Shown here piece after piece: positions 1 through 11,600 of a stretch of DNA of 64,000 bases. The stretch covers positions 1 through 64,000 of the forward strand of contig QNGE01003247.1 of the NCBI GenBank assembly GCA_008508345.1, given 5' to 3'. A program made the translations under genes and the position numbers. The notes beneath the pieces were generated by a model that was given only the letters and a program-made list of their open reading frames with translations, was not told the DNA's origin and searched no databases. Numbering within the stretch: position 1 is the first letter of the stretch; each line of letters begins with the position of its first letter. Origin of the DNA: Paragonimus westermani. Taxonomy: Eukaryota > Platyhelminthes > Trematoda > Plagiorchiida > Troglotrematidae.

Positions 1-566
1 TGACGGTCGTCATCATACTCAGAACCAGGTGGAATCGAGCGATGCTCGTGTATGAGGTTTGTCGACGCGACAGAAATCCAGTTCCGTTGCAATTGAACAG
101 CTCCTTCGGGAAATGCCTCTTCACAGCATGCTTTCATGGCTGCTGCGATTTGTTCCCAGTGTTCGTTAAGATCTCTTGTATGAAGCGAACGTGGTAAGTT
201 GTTCACCGACGCTTCTTGGTAAGGGTTCTTCACACTATCCCCGCTCGAATACCAGTTAAGTATCTTGCACTTGCGAGCGTATGTCCTCTGGGCAAGTGGC
301 GATACAAAAAGGCACAGACACCAGCATGATCCGAAGCAAGGTGGGTGCTTCAACATACACGAGTCCTTAACAGATTGGTGTCACCTGTAACTGACTGCTG
401 TATGGTCGAACTGCGTCCACGGTTCAGAGGCACATGGAGGACCCCATGTGACACAACATCTCTTCCTGTGTTGAAAGGTGGTACTCGAAACATGAAGGCC
501 CTGGGATGCATGCAGCTGCCACTTCTGACTTACACTGTTAACCTGACGTGGTGGTCGAGCTTGCAC
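1..566 (-). mobile_element. RTE-type LINE fragment: end of endonuclease and start of RT linker
   Basis: Reverse-strand reading gives pieces typical of the RTE endonuclease C-terminus near 381-500 (QHRKRCCVTW, then WTQFDHTAVSYR) and, near 1-200, the linker before the reverse transcriptase (ending IPPGSEYD). Frames shift between the pieces, so this is a dead fragment cut off by the window edge. It belongs to the same broad RTE class as 8700-11830 and 58870-60861, whose linker carries a comparable RRNIP motif. The family call rests on remembered motif order, not on a search. Confidence 0.6.
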
Positions 567-889
567 ACTGCGTCCATCCGGTAGGCCATGATGACTAGGA
601 CTTCGGTCCTACTAGGAGCAACAATTTCACACAGACTAGAGGAGCAGTTAAACGAGAAGCAGATACACTCACAGGATCGTAATTCGCATCACTGACTACA
701 CAGGAGTGCTTAGATAGTGAGGCACAATCCCATGAGCATACAGCAGAGCTATTTTTATGGTTGCGGCACTGTTGTCTTCTGACTAGGGAAGAAGAGGGTT
801 ATAAAAGGTGCCCTCAAACAAAGAACACTCCGGCCGCCCAACAGGTGACTGTGACCGTCGGCGTATTACTCAATACGGCTGAAAAGTAT
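541..889. repeat. Dispersed repeat, copy 1
   Basis: This interval matches 3901-4249 in the same orientation. The central 259 bp (586-844) are identical between the copies, while the outer 45 bp on each side match at only about 75-80%. It contains a C(UUCG)G hairpin at 596-611. There is no long reading frame and no clear pol III box. It joins RTE debris on its left. It may be an untranslated part of a retroelement or a non-autonomous element. Confidence 0.75.
596..611 (+). other. UUCG tetraloop hairpin in repeat copy 1
   Basis: Six perfect base pairs (TAGGAC with GTCCTA) close a TTCG loop with a C-G closing pair, the classic extra-stable tetraloop in RNA. The same hairpin occurs at 3956-3971 in copy 2. 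Whether it is ever transcribed is unknown. Confidence 0.6.
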
Positions 890-1224
890 CCGGTATCATC
901 TAAAAGCCCGATGTAGCTTCACGCACATCTAATGCGCGCAGCAATGTTCGGAATCGGACATCAATGTCTTGTTCACTGCACCCTCGGGTTAGACAATCCC
1001 CTCACTGCCAAGTGAGTCAGACTTTTGAGTCACTGGCTCCGAGTATGGTCCCCCAAGAAAACCCCATATCCTGTTGCCTTGCAGTTCAGACCTCTGAAGC
1101 AGAGACTCGGGATAGGGTCTCTCGAATCAATCCCCTTCCGTGGTGTAAACGATCAGGAATTATCAGCAGTGACATTCGCCCATGACGACTTGCTCCTATT
1201 CTGCCCCACAAGTTCCCTGCCTTC
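890..1224. other. No recognisable gene
   Basis: Short overlapping open frames only. Some of it may be the degenerate 5' part of the RTE fragment that becomes readable from 1228. I see no splice-consistent exon. Confidence 0.4.
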
Positions 1225-1227
1225 CAT

Positions 1228-1850
1228 GTGCCTTCTTTTCTGAGGTCAAGACAACTGGCAAACAATGACGCTTTCGATGTCTTCACTCTCCAACAAGTCC
1301 ATCAGCAAGCTGCTGTGGCAAGTACTCTTTCACGTCTAGTGTTTGATGTATGCTGCTTTTCTGAAGCGCAAGTCCACAATTCCAGCACCGTCTTCCACTT
1401 GCGTTCACCTCTAGATAACTGTCTATCCAAGCGATCCTCCCTCCTGCAGTCCGGTGACGCCGAAAGTGAATCTAGTGGTTAAGCTGGGATGAGAATCGCA
1501 CTGAGTTCCAGCGCAGAAAACCGTTTGCTCGATGCGATCCCAGTGAACAGTTGCATGTGCGCTGTCACACACAATACATTGGCCAGAACCTGCTAACGCA
1601 CATCAAAAGACCGTTGTAAATTCATTATGTCGGCCTGCACCTCAACGGAGATCTGTTCAGATGCTACCAAGGATGCGTCCTATGACACCCTCGTTGATCT
1701 TCTGAGGTAAACTGAACACTCGGACATCATCAAACTAGCGGGCGATTTGAATGTCCAGCTTAGCCGTCTTTCCCTCGAAGAGAAGCGGCTGGGAGATATG
1801 TATGGTGGCCTGGCACAACACACTGACGATGACGAAATATCACGAGCGGT
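1228..1850 (+). mobile_element. RTE-type LINE endonuclease fragment
   Basis: Forward frames carry decayed endonuclease motifs in the expected order. Around 1261-1400 the reading FDVCCFSEAQVHNSSTV resembles the family's DVCCxSETRIQDSSTV motif. Around 1650-1830 come YDTLVDLLR, then LAGDLNVQLSRL and EEKRLGDMYGGLAQ. Stops and frame changes separate the pieces. No RT follows. Orientation is opposite to the fragment at 1-566. Confidence 0.6.
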
Positions 1851-2671
1851 TGTTCATGAATTCCCACTTTGATGGGAATATACGTTCTTGTCTCGTTCGA
1901 ACGTACGCTCACTACAGTAGATCTCGCATCATCCCTCACGATCATCCGACCTTTCCTATCATGCCCATATGTACACAAGTCACGTGCAAAATAATAGCAC
2001 ACTCCGAAGTTACCAGTGCAAAAGCATACACACAACAGCAGTGAGTGGTATGAAGTCTAAATGCGGTACCGGCTCTCAAGGGAGATTCCAATTACGCCAA
2101 CAAGTTTACAGATGAATATCCGGAACAACAACAAGAAACCAATGGAAGCCTGTTCAACTGGGTAATGATCAAAACAACCAGCGCACGCAAATAGAGGCGA
2201 TCTGCCATAGAAGCGAATTTTCGCACAGCATATGGTATGTTCCACACTAAATTAATCTTTGATATCATAAGACCTTTTAAAAACATCAGCTGCTTACGAG
2301 AAAAAGGTAAAAACGTGTGTTTCTACGCTACAAAAGTACTTAAACGAATGACAAACCCTATGAAAAGGAAATCAGGTTAATCGAAAAGATGGCATACACA
2401 GTGGGCGAGCTGAACTCGTAGGATCCATCAAAGAGCCGAAAATAAGAAAGAAACAGTAGCCTTAAGCAATTCGTAAGTGCGACCGCGTTAGCCACTTATC
2501 AGCAGACTATTCTATCCAAATTAAGACATTTTCAAATCGGTTAAAGTGGACATCAAAAACGATTCGGACATCCACTTAAGGAAAATCATAACTATAAACT
2601 GAGAAAAGTTAGGCGACCAACTGCAGGCCTCAAAAGGACACATATCGAGGAGAATAAACGAACTGGCTTAC
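1851..2671. other. Non-coding or unresolved; possible further IRE1 exon near 2170-2246
   Basis: Mostly AT-rich sequence without a convincing gene. On the minus strand near 2246 the reading WNIPYA resembles the tryptophan-asparagine motif expected shortly after the last placed exon of the IRE1-like gene. The available acceptor (TTTAG before TGTGGAAC) puts it in the wrong frame, so I do not include it in the model. Confidence 0.3.
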
Positions 2672-4285
2672 TTGGGTCGACCGGTTACCGGATCACGAAA
2701 GAGCAAATTGTATTGCGTTTGACCGAGTCCGATGAAGTCTCCCAAGGGCTGAAGGGTAGGGATCGAATCGCCCTCTGATTCAATGGGATTTGGACACTGT
2801 TGGACGGAATTGTGATTTGATACTTGCAACACTTTCCCAGTGTTCATATCGAGTGACAACCAAGAATCTGTTTTTGAACCTGCAAAAGAGCATTTGTCAG
2901 CTTGTCGTGAAACCTGTTCAAACTTCGAAAAACTTCCTATTAAGATAATTAGCGCAAATTCAAACAAAAAGATTGGAGTTGAAGATATTTAAATGCTTCA
3001 AGACATGCTAATAAACTCTATAGCGTTGGCGTCATATTCAGTCGATGAGCCTCGTGAACATGCGCAGACAAAACTTCTGTAACACACAGTCGTACGATCA
3101 GAAGAAGACGAGTAGCGTTCAACTCGCAATCTTTCAGTAGGCTAATCAATTTGGAATGTTTCAGAAGCAATGAAGAGTTGCCGCCGAAATAGAGGAGAAA
3201 CGATGGGGTGAAGGATGCACACAGGTGAAAACGACAAAATACACGTTGAATACAACACACATTTGACTTTGAACTTCGTGTCTAGGCAAACCTTTCTGTT
3301 ACATTTTTCAAAAAAGAGGCACCAGATACGATTTCCGCTCAAACTAGACCTCACCAGTAGTGAATATCCTCGGCGGGATAAGGGTCGGAGCTCGGGTCCA
3401 CCATCTCATGAGTCAGTCACCGTTCGCGTCCATATAGTGCAGTTGTCCTGTAAATTCGGTCTTTCGAAGAATGACTGGGATCAACAAGCGTTGCGTGTAG
3501 CGTAAAGTGATGAACACCACTAAAAACTTAGCAACAAAACTCATCATCTTGTTAAGCATTCTGTCAGAGCTGATATAACTCCTAAGGGAGGCACATCTCT
3601 CGACTTTCTCCATAAATTCACCGTTATGAATAAGCACAGAAATGGTCCCTTGTCAGTAGTATAACACCGTCTTGTAATTAGTAGGTAAAAGGACCATAAC
3701 AAACTGACGGACTAGAACGTCTAGTCCATCGATGATGCCTTGAGCTTTTCACGAAGCATTCAATATTAGCAACCAAACATGGCGATCTCCAGGATATCGT
3801 CCGACAGAAAAGTGCGAGAGGGAAAGCTAAGCAACCTTGTCGCACTCCCATTGTGATACTGATATAAAGACCTAGTCTGTTATCCGGATCAATTCTGCTA
3901 CCTTCATGCGGTGGTCACGCTTGTGCATTGCATTGATCCGGTGGACCATGATGACTAGGACTTCGGTCCTACTAGGAGCAACAATTTCACACAGACTAGA
4001 GGAGCAGTTAAACGAGAAGCAGATACACTCACAGGATCGTAATTCGCATCACTGACTACACAGGAGTGCTTAGATAGTGAGGCACAATCCCATGAGCATA
4101 CAGCAGAGCTATTTTTATGGTTGCGGCACTGTTGTCTTCTGACTAGGGAAGAAGAGGGTTATAAAAGGTGCCCTCAAACAAAGAACACTCCGGCCGCCCA
4201 ACAGTTGACTGTGACCGCCGGCGTATTATTTAATAAGGTTGAAAAAATCCTATAGTACCAAATTTATAATAACACGAGTCAGTTC

Positions 4286-4321
<36 letters not shown>

Positions 4322-4324
4322 CAG

Positions 4325-4356
<32 letters not shown>

Positions 4357-5796
4357 AGGAGTGAGGGTGGGGAAAGGGAATTAATTGCAGTAAAGCGTCA
4401 AGCTGACAAACAGTTGTTTCTGAACACAACCGGCTTTGTTTGGCCGACTTCCACCGCCCCAGCAAACAGCAACCACCTTCGATTAGACTGAAGTAATAGG
4501 ATTCTGAATGCACAAGCTGGGTCTACAACGTGACCAGTGATCAGGCTGCGTCTAACAAATGCGGACACCACTTGTTTATCCGCTCCAACGACACAGCCAT
4601 TCTTCGATTACACGGACCCCTACATTCCACGGTGCAGGTCAACTAGTGAATGTAATATTATAATTGCCAACGTTTCCCTCACGTTTGACATCTTGTTTCC
4701 TTTACGGGCGCATGCCTGCTAATCTGAAAGTTACCCCATTATGAAAAATATGGATCACGGTTAAAGCTGAACCAGCGGCAGAAACAGCATGCTCAGACGC
4801 GACAAGCGCTCCACTAGCTGAGGTACGAAGGCGCTCCGGAGGCTTAGCAATTCGTTTCCATCTAAATTACCAAATGTGACCATTTTTATCGGTAATAAAA
4901 TCCTAACGCTCGTCAGTGGTGTTGGTTGATTCTAGTGTGAACGAATTGAGAAATCCTGTTTGGGTAGTCAGTCGCCCCAGTCGTTTGGTGGATTCTATAT
5001 GAGACAGTGGGTCAGGTGAGGGACTGGTTCACGTGGGATTTCCGACCTGCCTGCGTGGATTCATAAGTCACGTGGCAGAGTCCTTACCGAGTCTGGACAT
5101 GCTGCTTCAATCGCTGGCTCCAATCCACTGGCATTTCAGGTTTTTCGCAACTCCCCAAATTTCCACCGTGCTCATGCAGCTGTGATTGTGTTTAAAAAAC
5201 AAGAACGTAAGTGATGCGAATTACTTACGTTCCGCACAATATGGAAGATAACTGAGCCGACTAAAAACACGCTGCTCAAACTTACCAAAAGAAATGTAGT
5301 TTTTGTAGTATGCCGGTGATCGACGTACGTAACCCATGACTGAATGATCCAAATGAGTCAACATATCCTTCGAAGCATCGTTAGAGTATTCATACAAACG
5401 ACCTTCCAAAGGGTCAACGATGAGAATAGGACTTGAGTGGACGTTATAAACGATGTTTCCAGCTTACCCTTCATCGTAAAATACCTGCAGTGCTTTGCCT
5501 GAAAAGGAGTATCAGACATAACCTCATGGCGAGACTTACCCAGTGTTTTGACCCATTGAACAGATCCACTATAACGCTCAACGAGATATACATCACCGTT
5601 TAAGGTATGGACCAACATGAAGCTATTGTTTGGAAACTAAAGGTATGCAATCTATTTGGCAAAGAAAATGGATTACCTCAATGTTCTTCTGAATAAGAGG
5701 TGGATCACCGGAAGTAACATCTGCAGTGTAAACTTGGCAGTACAAAACACAAATAACGGTGAGTGATGAAATGGTTGGCTTTAGTGATTTCAACAT
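2672..5796 (-). CDS. IRE1: IRE1-like ER stress sensor, first five exons (luminal domain), partial
   Basis: Five exons join in a consistent frame: 5796-5677, 5636-5540, 5498-5468 (a 31 nt microexon), 5431-5286 and 2879-2672, giving about 200 residues. The start follows an in-frame stop and opens a signal-peptide-like segment (SSLTVICVLYCQVYTA). Next come repeats of the luminal beta-propeller type: MLVHTLNGDVYLVERYSGSV, LIVDPLEGRLYEYS, FGSKTDSWLSLDMNTGKVLQ and GLGQTQYNLLFRDPVTG. This order fits the IRE1 luminal domain, which senses unfolded protein in the ER lumen; kinase and RNase domains lie in the C-terminal half of the family. PERK is the nearest alternative. Introns 1-3 are 35-41 bp; intron 4 is 2.4 kb and holds repeat copy 2 and a microsatellite. 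The last donor (AA|GTAAGC) shows the gene continues towards or beyond position 1; the kinase part is not in the window. Confidence 0.75.
3901..4249. repeat. Dispersed repeat, copy 2, inside the long intron of the IRE1-like gene
   Basis: Same orientation as 541-889. Positions 3946-4204 are identical to 586-844, with diverged edges on both sides. The UUCG hairpin is at 3956-3971. Confidence 0.75.
4285..4356. repeat. Imperfect (CTA)n microsatellite
   Basis: About 24 trinucleotide units of CTA/ACT, interrupted in the middle by ACC repeats and one AGC. It is intronic. On the reverse strand it reads as an artificial poly-valine stretch, which is not a protein. Confidence 0.95.
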
Positions 5797-5825
5797 ATTC
5801 GTTACATCAGCATCTACTGGAGAGC

Positions 5826-7076
5826 TCAGCTTTCACAATCCGGTGCCACGGAAATAAAAGGCATAGGAAGAGCAACTGAATACGTTCCGTTTACTGCGAT
5901 TTCAAGAAAAAGTGGTGTAACGACTGCTGCACGCTGAGAGCTCGAATCCTTTGAATCAGTATGATTTTTCTTCTGACCACACGAGGTTGTCAGCTTTTCT
6001 GAAAGATGAAAATGAAAAATCGACGTAGGTAAGCTCTTAGTGTACGATTCTTACTCCCAAAAGACAAAACAGCCTTATCGTAAGCCATCAAGCGTGGAAG
6101 TGTATCCTCAAAGGGCAAGCAGACCATAATATTAGTATTGCTGTGAACAAATGACAGGTGGCGTCAATTCACGGCCATAAACACTTAATAAAAAGGAAAA
6201 CGGAAGAAAACAGAAGAGGCGTTGGACAAAAAGCACAATGATGAGAAACCTATAAAATAATCCCGCCAGTGATTTTGGCTCGCGATCATCTCTCCGAGCT
6301 TTTGAACCGCAGTATCCGACATTTCGCGGTACCAAGTGAGAAACCGGGTAGGGTCCACCCGCACAAACTCGATGTAGTTTAAACGTGACATCTTTATGTT
6401 TACATGAACAGGCAGCTATTTTTCAGACACTTGGAGAGTGCAAAGTAAAGGCATATAAGTATTATCGAAACTGGCGAAAATCATTTTCAAGTCCGCAGAT
6501 GACTGTATGAGACTTGAACGCACATGAGATAAACTGTATTGCGTACTTAATTAAAAACACGTAATTTCGATTAAGAACTACTTGGAACACTCCATAATTT
6601 GGCAGCACATCTGCGTTTACGAGAGCCGAGTCGGTTTAGAGAAGGATATTACTCATCAATATTGATTCTAAGGGTTAGTCAGCATGAGGAAAACGTTAAG
6701 AAATTAGCTCAACTCCGACCAGTGGGTAATAGTCACCACGTATTGAGCGTAACGAAGGCTGTAACAATGCGCTCTCCCAAATCCCAAACTCAGCGATAAA
6801 TGATACAACACGGACAGAAAACAGATGAACCAACCTCTCGGACACCTGAAATGAGTAGAGGACTGTCAACAGGAGTGATGAACGAGCATTAGGAACAACA
6901 AACCAAGGATTTCAGATGCCCGGTTTAGTCATGAGAAGAAATGCGTAGCAAACAAGCTCGTTTTCGGTGGTTTTTTTTTTAGAAGAGTATGTCCTACTGG
7001 GAGGAATAAAGTAGCGAAAACTAGGCCACTGTACGAAGGAATGATCCCCAAGGACATCACCAGCAGATGCAAAGGT
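5826..7076 (-). CDS. Unidentified multi-exon gene just upstream of the IRE1-like gene
   Basis: I do not recognise the product. The last two exons are clear: 6140-6055, then 5998-5826, joined by a 56 bp intron (GTAAG to TTTCAG) in a consistent phase. They read VCLPFEDTLPRLMAYDKAV, then LFLEIAVNGTYSVALPMPFI, ending at a TGA at 5828-5826. Upstream, 6391 to about 6240 reads MSRLNYIEFVRVDPTRFLTW and EMSDTAVQKLGEMIASQNHW, but its donor is uncertain. Two more likely exons are 7076-6998 (hydrophobic, SLGIIPSYSGLVFATLFLP, like a membrane segment) and one from 6845 (VSERLVHLFSVRVVSFIAEF). The start is not located. Only 29 bp separate its stop from the ATG of the IRE1-like gene, so the two may share a primary transcript. 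Exon count and 5' end are provisional. Confidence 0.5.
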
Positions 7077-7195
7077 CTGAGAAAGCATAGCAACAATGAG
7101 AAATGAGAACAAGAAAAGCGAAGTACAACTAGAGTATGACTGAGGTATACTTAGTCTTAATAGTCGCACAGAACCTCAGACGAATCTAAAGGCAC

Positions 7196-7750
7196 GTGCA
7201 AACACAGGCCACGATTATCGAACAGCTAGACAGTCTCCATTGGGAAGCACAGTCGCTGAAAACGGTGAAACAACTGAAGAGAAATTCAACGGGTACAATA
7301 TTCGTTACAGTATTCGATGCTGCCAAATTACGTGTTTATTTCAACTCTACTCCCGCCCTGTGTACACAGTTAAAGGATAATGTGCCCGCTTCTGTGGCTT
7401 CCTTTTATGTATACTCATTCACTTGTTCCTGTGGAACTAGCTACGTGGGTCGCACGACAAGGCGCTTATCCGGACGCATCTGTGACCATCATCCAGCCTG
7501 GATCAATAGCGGAGTCACCAAGACGATTACCAGCGCAACTGTTGCACACCTCGCTGGTGCGGATCATACTGACAACCTGACCTCTTTTCGTCCGATTTAC
7601 CCAGTCAAGAGCATTCACTTAAAAGCTGTCAGATGCCGAATTTGGGTCACGGCTGAAACGATCGAAATTCTGTTGAACAATCCACCTTTGTGTGCACAGA
7701 AGCGCCTTGTTCAGGCGTTGAAGTTGCCAGAGCCGACCACCCACGACTGA
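7196..7750 (+). mobile_element. Penelope-like element fragment with GIY-YIG endonuclease domain
   Basis: A 184-residue open frame contains the GIY-YIG endonuclease core as found in Penelope-like retroelements: FTCSCGTSYVGRTTRRLSGR, then HHPAWINSGVTKTITSA, VAHLAGADHTDN, TSFRPIY and, near the end, NNPPLCAQKRLVQALKLPEP. The expected arginine and histidine-containing segments after the YVGRT motif are present. The reverse transcriptase that normally precedes this domain is missing, so this is a 5'-truncated copy, as is common after target-primed insertion. The domain itself is uninterrupted. Downstream to about 7950 is probable 3' sequence of the same element and includes a possible degenerate hammerhead core. 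Confidence 0.8.
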
Positions 7751-7950
7751 CCAAAATGTCATAGTTCCAGTAACGTCACAACTATGATATAATCGTATCA
7801 AAACTTTGTCTCTCTGTGTGCCTATAACGTGTCTGAACTTACTTGAACTTGCTGTTTGTTTTTGTTCGCTTTGCCCTGACAACTTTGTTTCATATAAATG
7901 TTATGTATTTGGCCTGATGATGAATAACCGAAAACGAGCGTGTTCGCTAC

Positions 7951-8699
7951 ACCGTTCTTCTGATGTAAGGATTATTGTTAACGTGAGCACAACGTACGCA
8001 AGTCCTACTACAAAGGATGGCAACAGATCCAACAGTGCCAGCGGACTGTAAACCTCGTGCTTGAGGTCGATCTGACTGCCGTACGGCTGTTCATAACGAT
8101 TTGCGAAGATGAGTGTACCTACACTGTTACCGTTCAGAGCGTATTGGCCTCAACGACAATCAATTTAGTTCACCTACCTTTGTGGAACTTTGACTAATTA
8201 GGTAAACTCCTGGGTCTAACCGTTTAGATGCCACTGAATCGCAAGCGAGAGTTTCATTGAAATGAGAATGAAATATCTTTTAGGGAAGAGAACGATCTCG
8301 GTTACGACGAATGAACGACACGAGAAACGAGCAGCTGTCGACTTCATATCTCAGTACCACTCCGCCGCTTAGAATTAACGAAATGATAGAAAAAACATGA
8401 ATGAAGTGTACACAGCCCTCTGTCTACTGAATGCATACCGACAAATCATCATCATCACCATAGACAGCAATACGTGGGTGGTTCACACTGATGCTTAACT
8501 GCAACACGACCACGAAGAAAAAAGCAAACCCTGTATAGCAAGAGAGAAGAGAAAAGAAGGGGATGGGAAGGGACCTAACTACCAAAAATGTGTACGTCTA
8601 TATTCAGACATATATCAAGGTGTCCACACATATTGAACAAAAAGCCGGGCTGTAAGTGAAAGGATTCCTTACCACTTTCACTGCCCCGCGTCATTAAGT
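7951..8699. other. No recognisable gene
   Basis: Short overlapping frames only, plus a small purine-rich patch near 8515-8575. I find no exon, RNA gene or repeat boundary that I can support. Confidence 0.4.
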
Positions 8700-11600
8700 G
8701 TACTCACTTCACAGACAGCCTGGCCAAACAACGATAACATTTACACCACTGAACTCGGTTAACCGCCATCTTATCGAACACCTCCAGCCACCGACTCTGA
8801 GTCGCGAGGGCCCCAGCCCGGGAAAGGCATCCGACCTACAGTGGCCAACCCCTTGGCGAACGAATTCATTTCTCCAGGCCAGGTCATTATCAGTCAACCT
8901 CACACCTTGCGCCAGTCGGCCGTAGCGTCGGCAAAGAGTGCATGATGTAGCAGACGACTAACTGGCATCCTTAATACATGACCTAACCGTCTAAGTCGGT
9001 GAAAATGTGAGGAATGGACGGAGGAACTCGTTTGACAATCAGTACCAAACACCCACTCTCTAACCTCCTCGCTGCCTAATCGCATCGCTGGTGTCACCCG
9101 ATACAAGCAAGTGAACGCAGATATCGGTGTTCAACCACCTGAAGATAGTTCACGTCCTCTACCCTGGGCGGTCAAGTTTCGCTACCGTAAGGTAATACGG
9201 CTCTCATCATTGTCTGAAATCGACGACACCGCCTTAACCGTAGAGATTCGTATTTCTACTTCATACTCCTTACGCCTCTCCTGCCACCGCTGATGCAGCT
9301 TCCTTTGCATTTTGAGGCTGCAAAGCGCATTCCGAAGCACTTATCAGAATGCGAAATAGCATTTAGCGTTGTTTGTGTCGCTTGAAAGTTATCCAACAGC
9401 AAACAGTTAAACACCCTATCATCAGCATAATCAAGATCAATCAGACTTTCACCAGGTAGGAGGTCCACGCCATCACCTTGTGAGTGCCGCGGACAATCCT
9501 CCATTAACTCATCTTTGACGAAGTTGAATAGAAGTGGTGGAAGTTGGCAGCCTTGACATACCCCGCTCATGGTGCTGGAACCGTCGGACAGTTCACTGCA
9601 AACTTTAACCCGAGCTGATTCACGGGGATAAAGCATCGACAGTATGTTCACATACTTGGTTGGTACACCCCTGCCTTCAGGCGAATCTAAGAGTGCAGAT
9701 CGATACGCCGAATCGGAAGCACCATAATAGTCGAGAATTACAACAATTGTTAGCCGGCGGTACGCATGACGCTGCTCCGGAATCTGACGAGGGATAAAAA
9801 TGTGATCTATACATCCTCGTTCAGCGCGAAACCCTGCCTGTTCTTCCCTGATGTTTATCTCCCGAACTGCAATGAGTCGACGAAGTATAATGGATGCCAG
9901 AACCCTGAAAATGGTTTTCGTAAGAACCTCTGGTACCTTCCTTGAATATAGGGACCAGTATCGCGTGACCCCAGCATAAAGGGATGGTCTCCGTCGTCCA
10001 CACAAGTTGAAACAACTGAGTCAAGACCTCTAGTAACAGCTCCCAACGTTCTTTGAAAATTATCGGCACGAGATCACCTGGACCAGCAGCCCTATTGCGT
10101 CTGAGAGCCGAGATGCAGTTGGAGACCTCAGTCTCAGTGGGTGGTTCCAAATCGACCGACCAGGGTGCTACATTACAAGTCTGTGTTGGCAACACAGTAG
10201 GAGCAGGAGGCCAGCTAAATTGACCCTCAAAATGTTCTTCCCACCAGTCTAACCTTCTGGACTTATTATTAGATAAGTGTGCCGTCTGTCTCGCTGATAG
10301 TTTCACTGGCAAACGATCGCCCGGTACCAGTGACACGGATCAGCTTAAAGAGTTTGCCAGTATCCCCCGAAGCAATGGCGGGTTCCGTAGCCTCAACTTT
10401 TTCACTAGCCAAGCCTCACGATCAGACTTTAGACTATGCTTCGGTTTCCTACGGATATCTCTTCTAGACTTGATATGCGAACTACCATGAGGAATGTTAC
10501 GTCTGGCTTCTAACAACTCAAGGGATTTTTCCGAGCTCCGATGTCTGTTCAACACATGTACCCCGTGTCGCAAGCTACAGTACCTGATTCCCGAATGGCC
10601 TGTGAGGTTTGAATCCAGCCGCTATTAGCACCTCCACAGTGAGAACTACTAAGGCAGTTTTCTAAGCTGGTTCGGTACTTATGCTTTACCGATGATAAAG
10701 TCAGTTTCTCAATAGATAATTTCTGTTGTCCGTAGGCTCGTTTCAAAGCAAAAGAAAAGGACGAAACGACAACGTACCAACGCATGATGAGAATCCAAGT
10801 ACGTGCTCCAATAAGAACGGCAGTCCTAAATGGAACCCCACCACCTATAACTAACGCCTATGTGGTATACCTGAGACTAGGCCTGATTCGGAGAAGAGAG
10901 CAGTCCAATATAACAATGACGTGCAAGACGCCTGAAACTAGTGCTGGCTAATAATAGTTGTGCTCAGCCCACAGCTGCAACAATCGCCCGCCATTAAGTG
11001 ATCAATGTTACGCTATCCCAAAACCTGTCACTAAGTCGCCCGACCTGGGCATTCATATCTCTGGCCAGAACGACGATATCACAGCCACGTGTCGATCGAC
11101 GGACAGCGGACCGATTCAAGTTGAAAGCGTCTTTCACACCGACGTCACTACATTCAGTAGGAGCGTAAGCCGACACAATGAACAGATTTCCGAAACCCTT
11201 GCGTCTAGAACTGGTCTTAACAGAACCTGCCAATCGGACGGCATAGTCTACTGTTAACAGTAGTCTAGTCTACTAATGCGGCTGCGGCCATCGTGCTGAG
11301 GACTATACCTACTCCAGCCCGACCTGTAACGGCGGCCAGGGAATCACCCAAGTGTATACGCAGCATCGGATAGACAATGCGGGTGCCGCTAGTTCCATAC
11401 GATGCCTACCGTCCTGCATTCTAGTTTCCGAGATACAGCAGACATCGACATGCAACCAGCCAACCGTTCGTGCGAGAGCGGCCTATTGACCTATCTGTTT
11501 TATCATGCGGACGTTGAATGCAGCCGTATTATTTTGGTTCCTAGGTCTAAGTATGGGACAAGGGAGGCCTGAAACAGAATGGTAAGAGATGGAACTTACC

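Noticed and set aside
2057..2245. Minus-strand frame as the sixth exon of the IRE1-like gene
   Set aside because: The phase allowed by the acceptor gives a reading (VEHTICCAKIRFYG) unlike the family; the WNIPYA reading is out of frame.
4250..4513. Reverse-strand frame with a long poly-valine run
   Set aside because: It is only the translation of the (CTA)n microsatellite.
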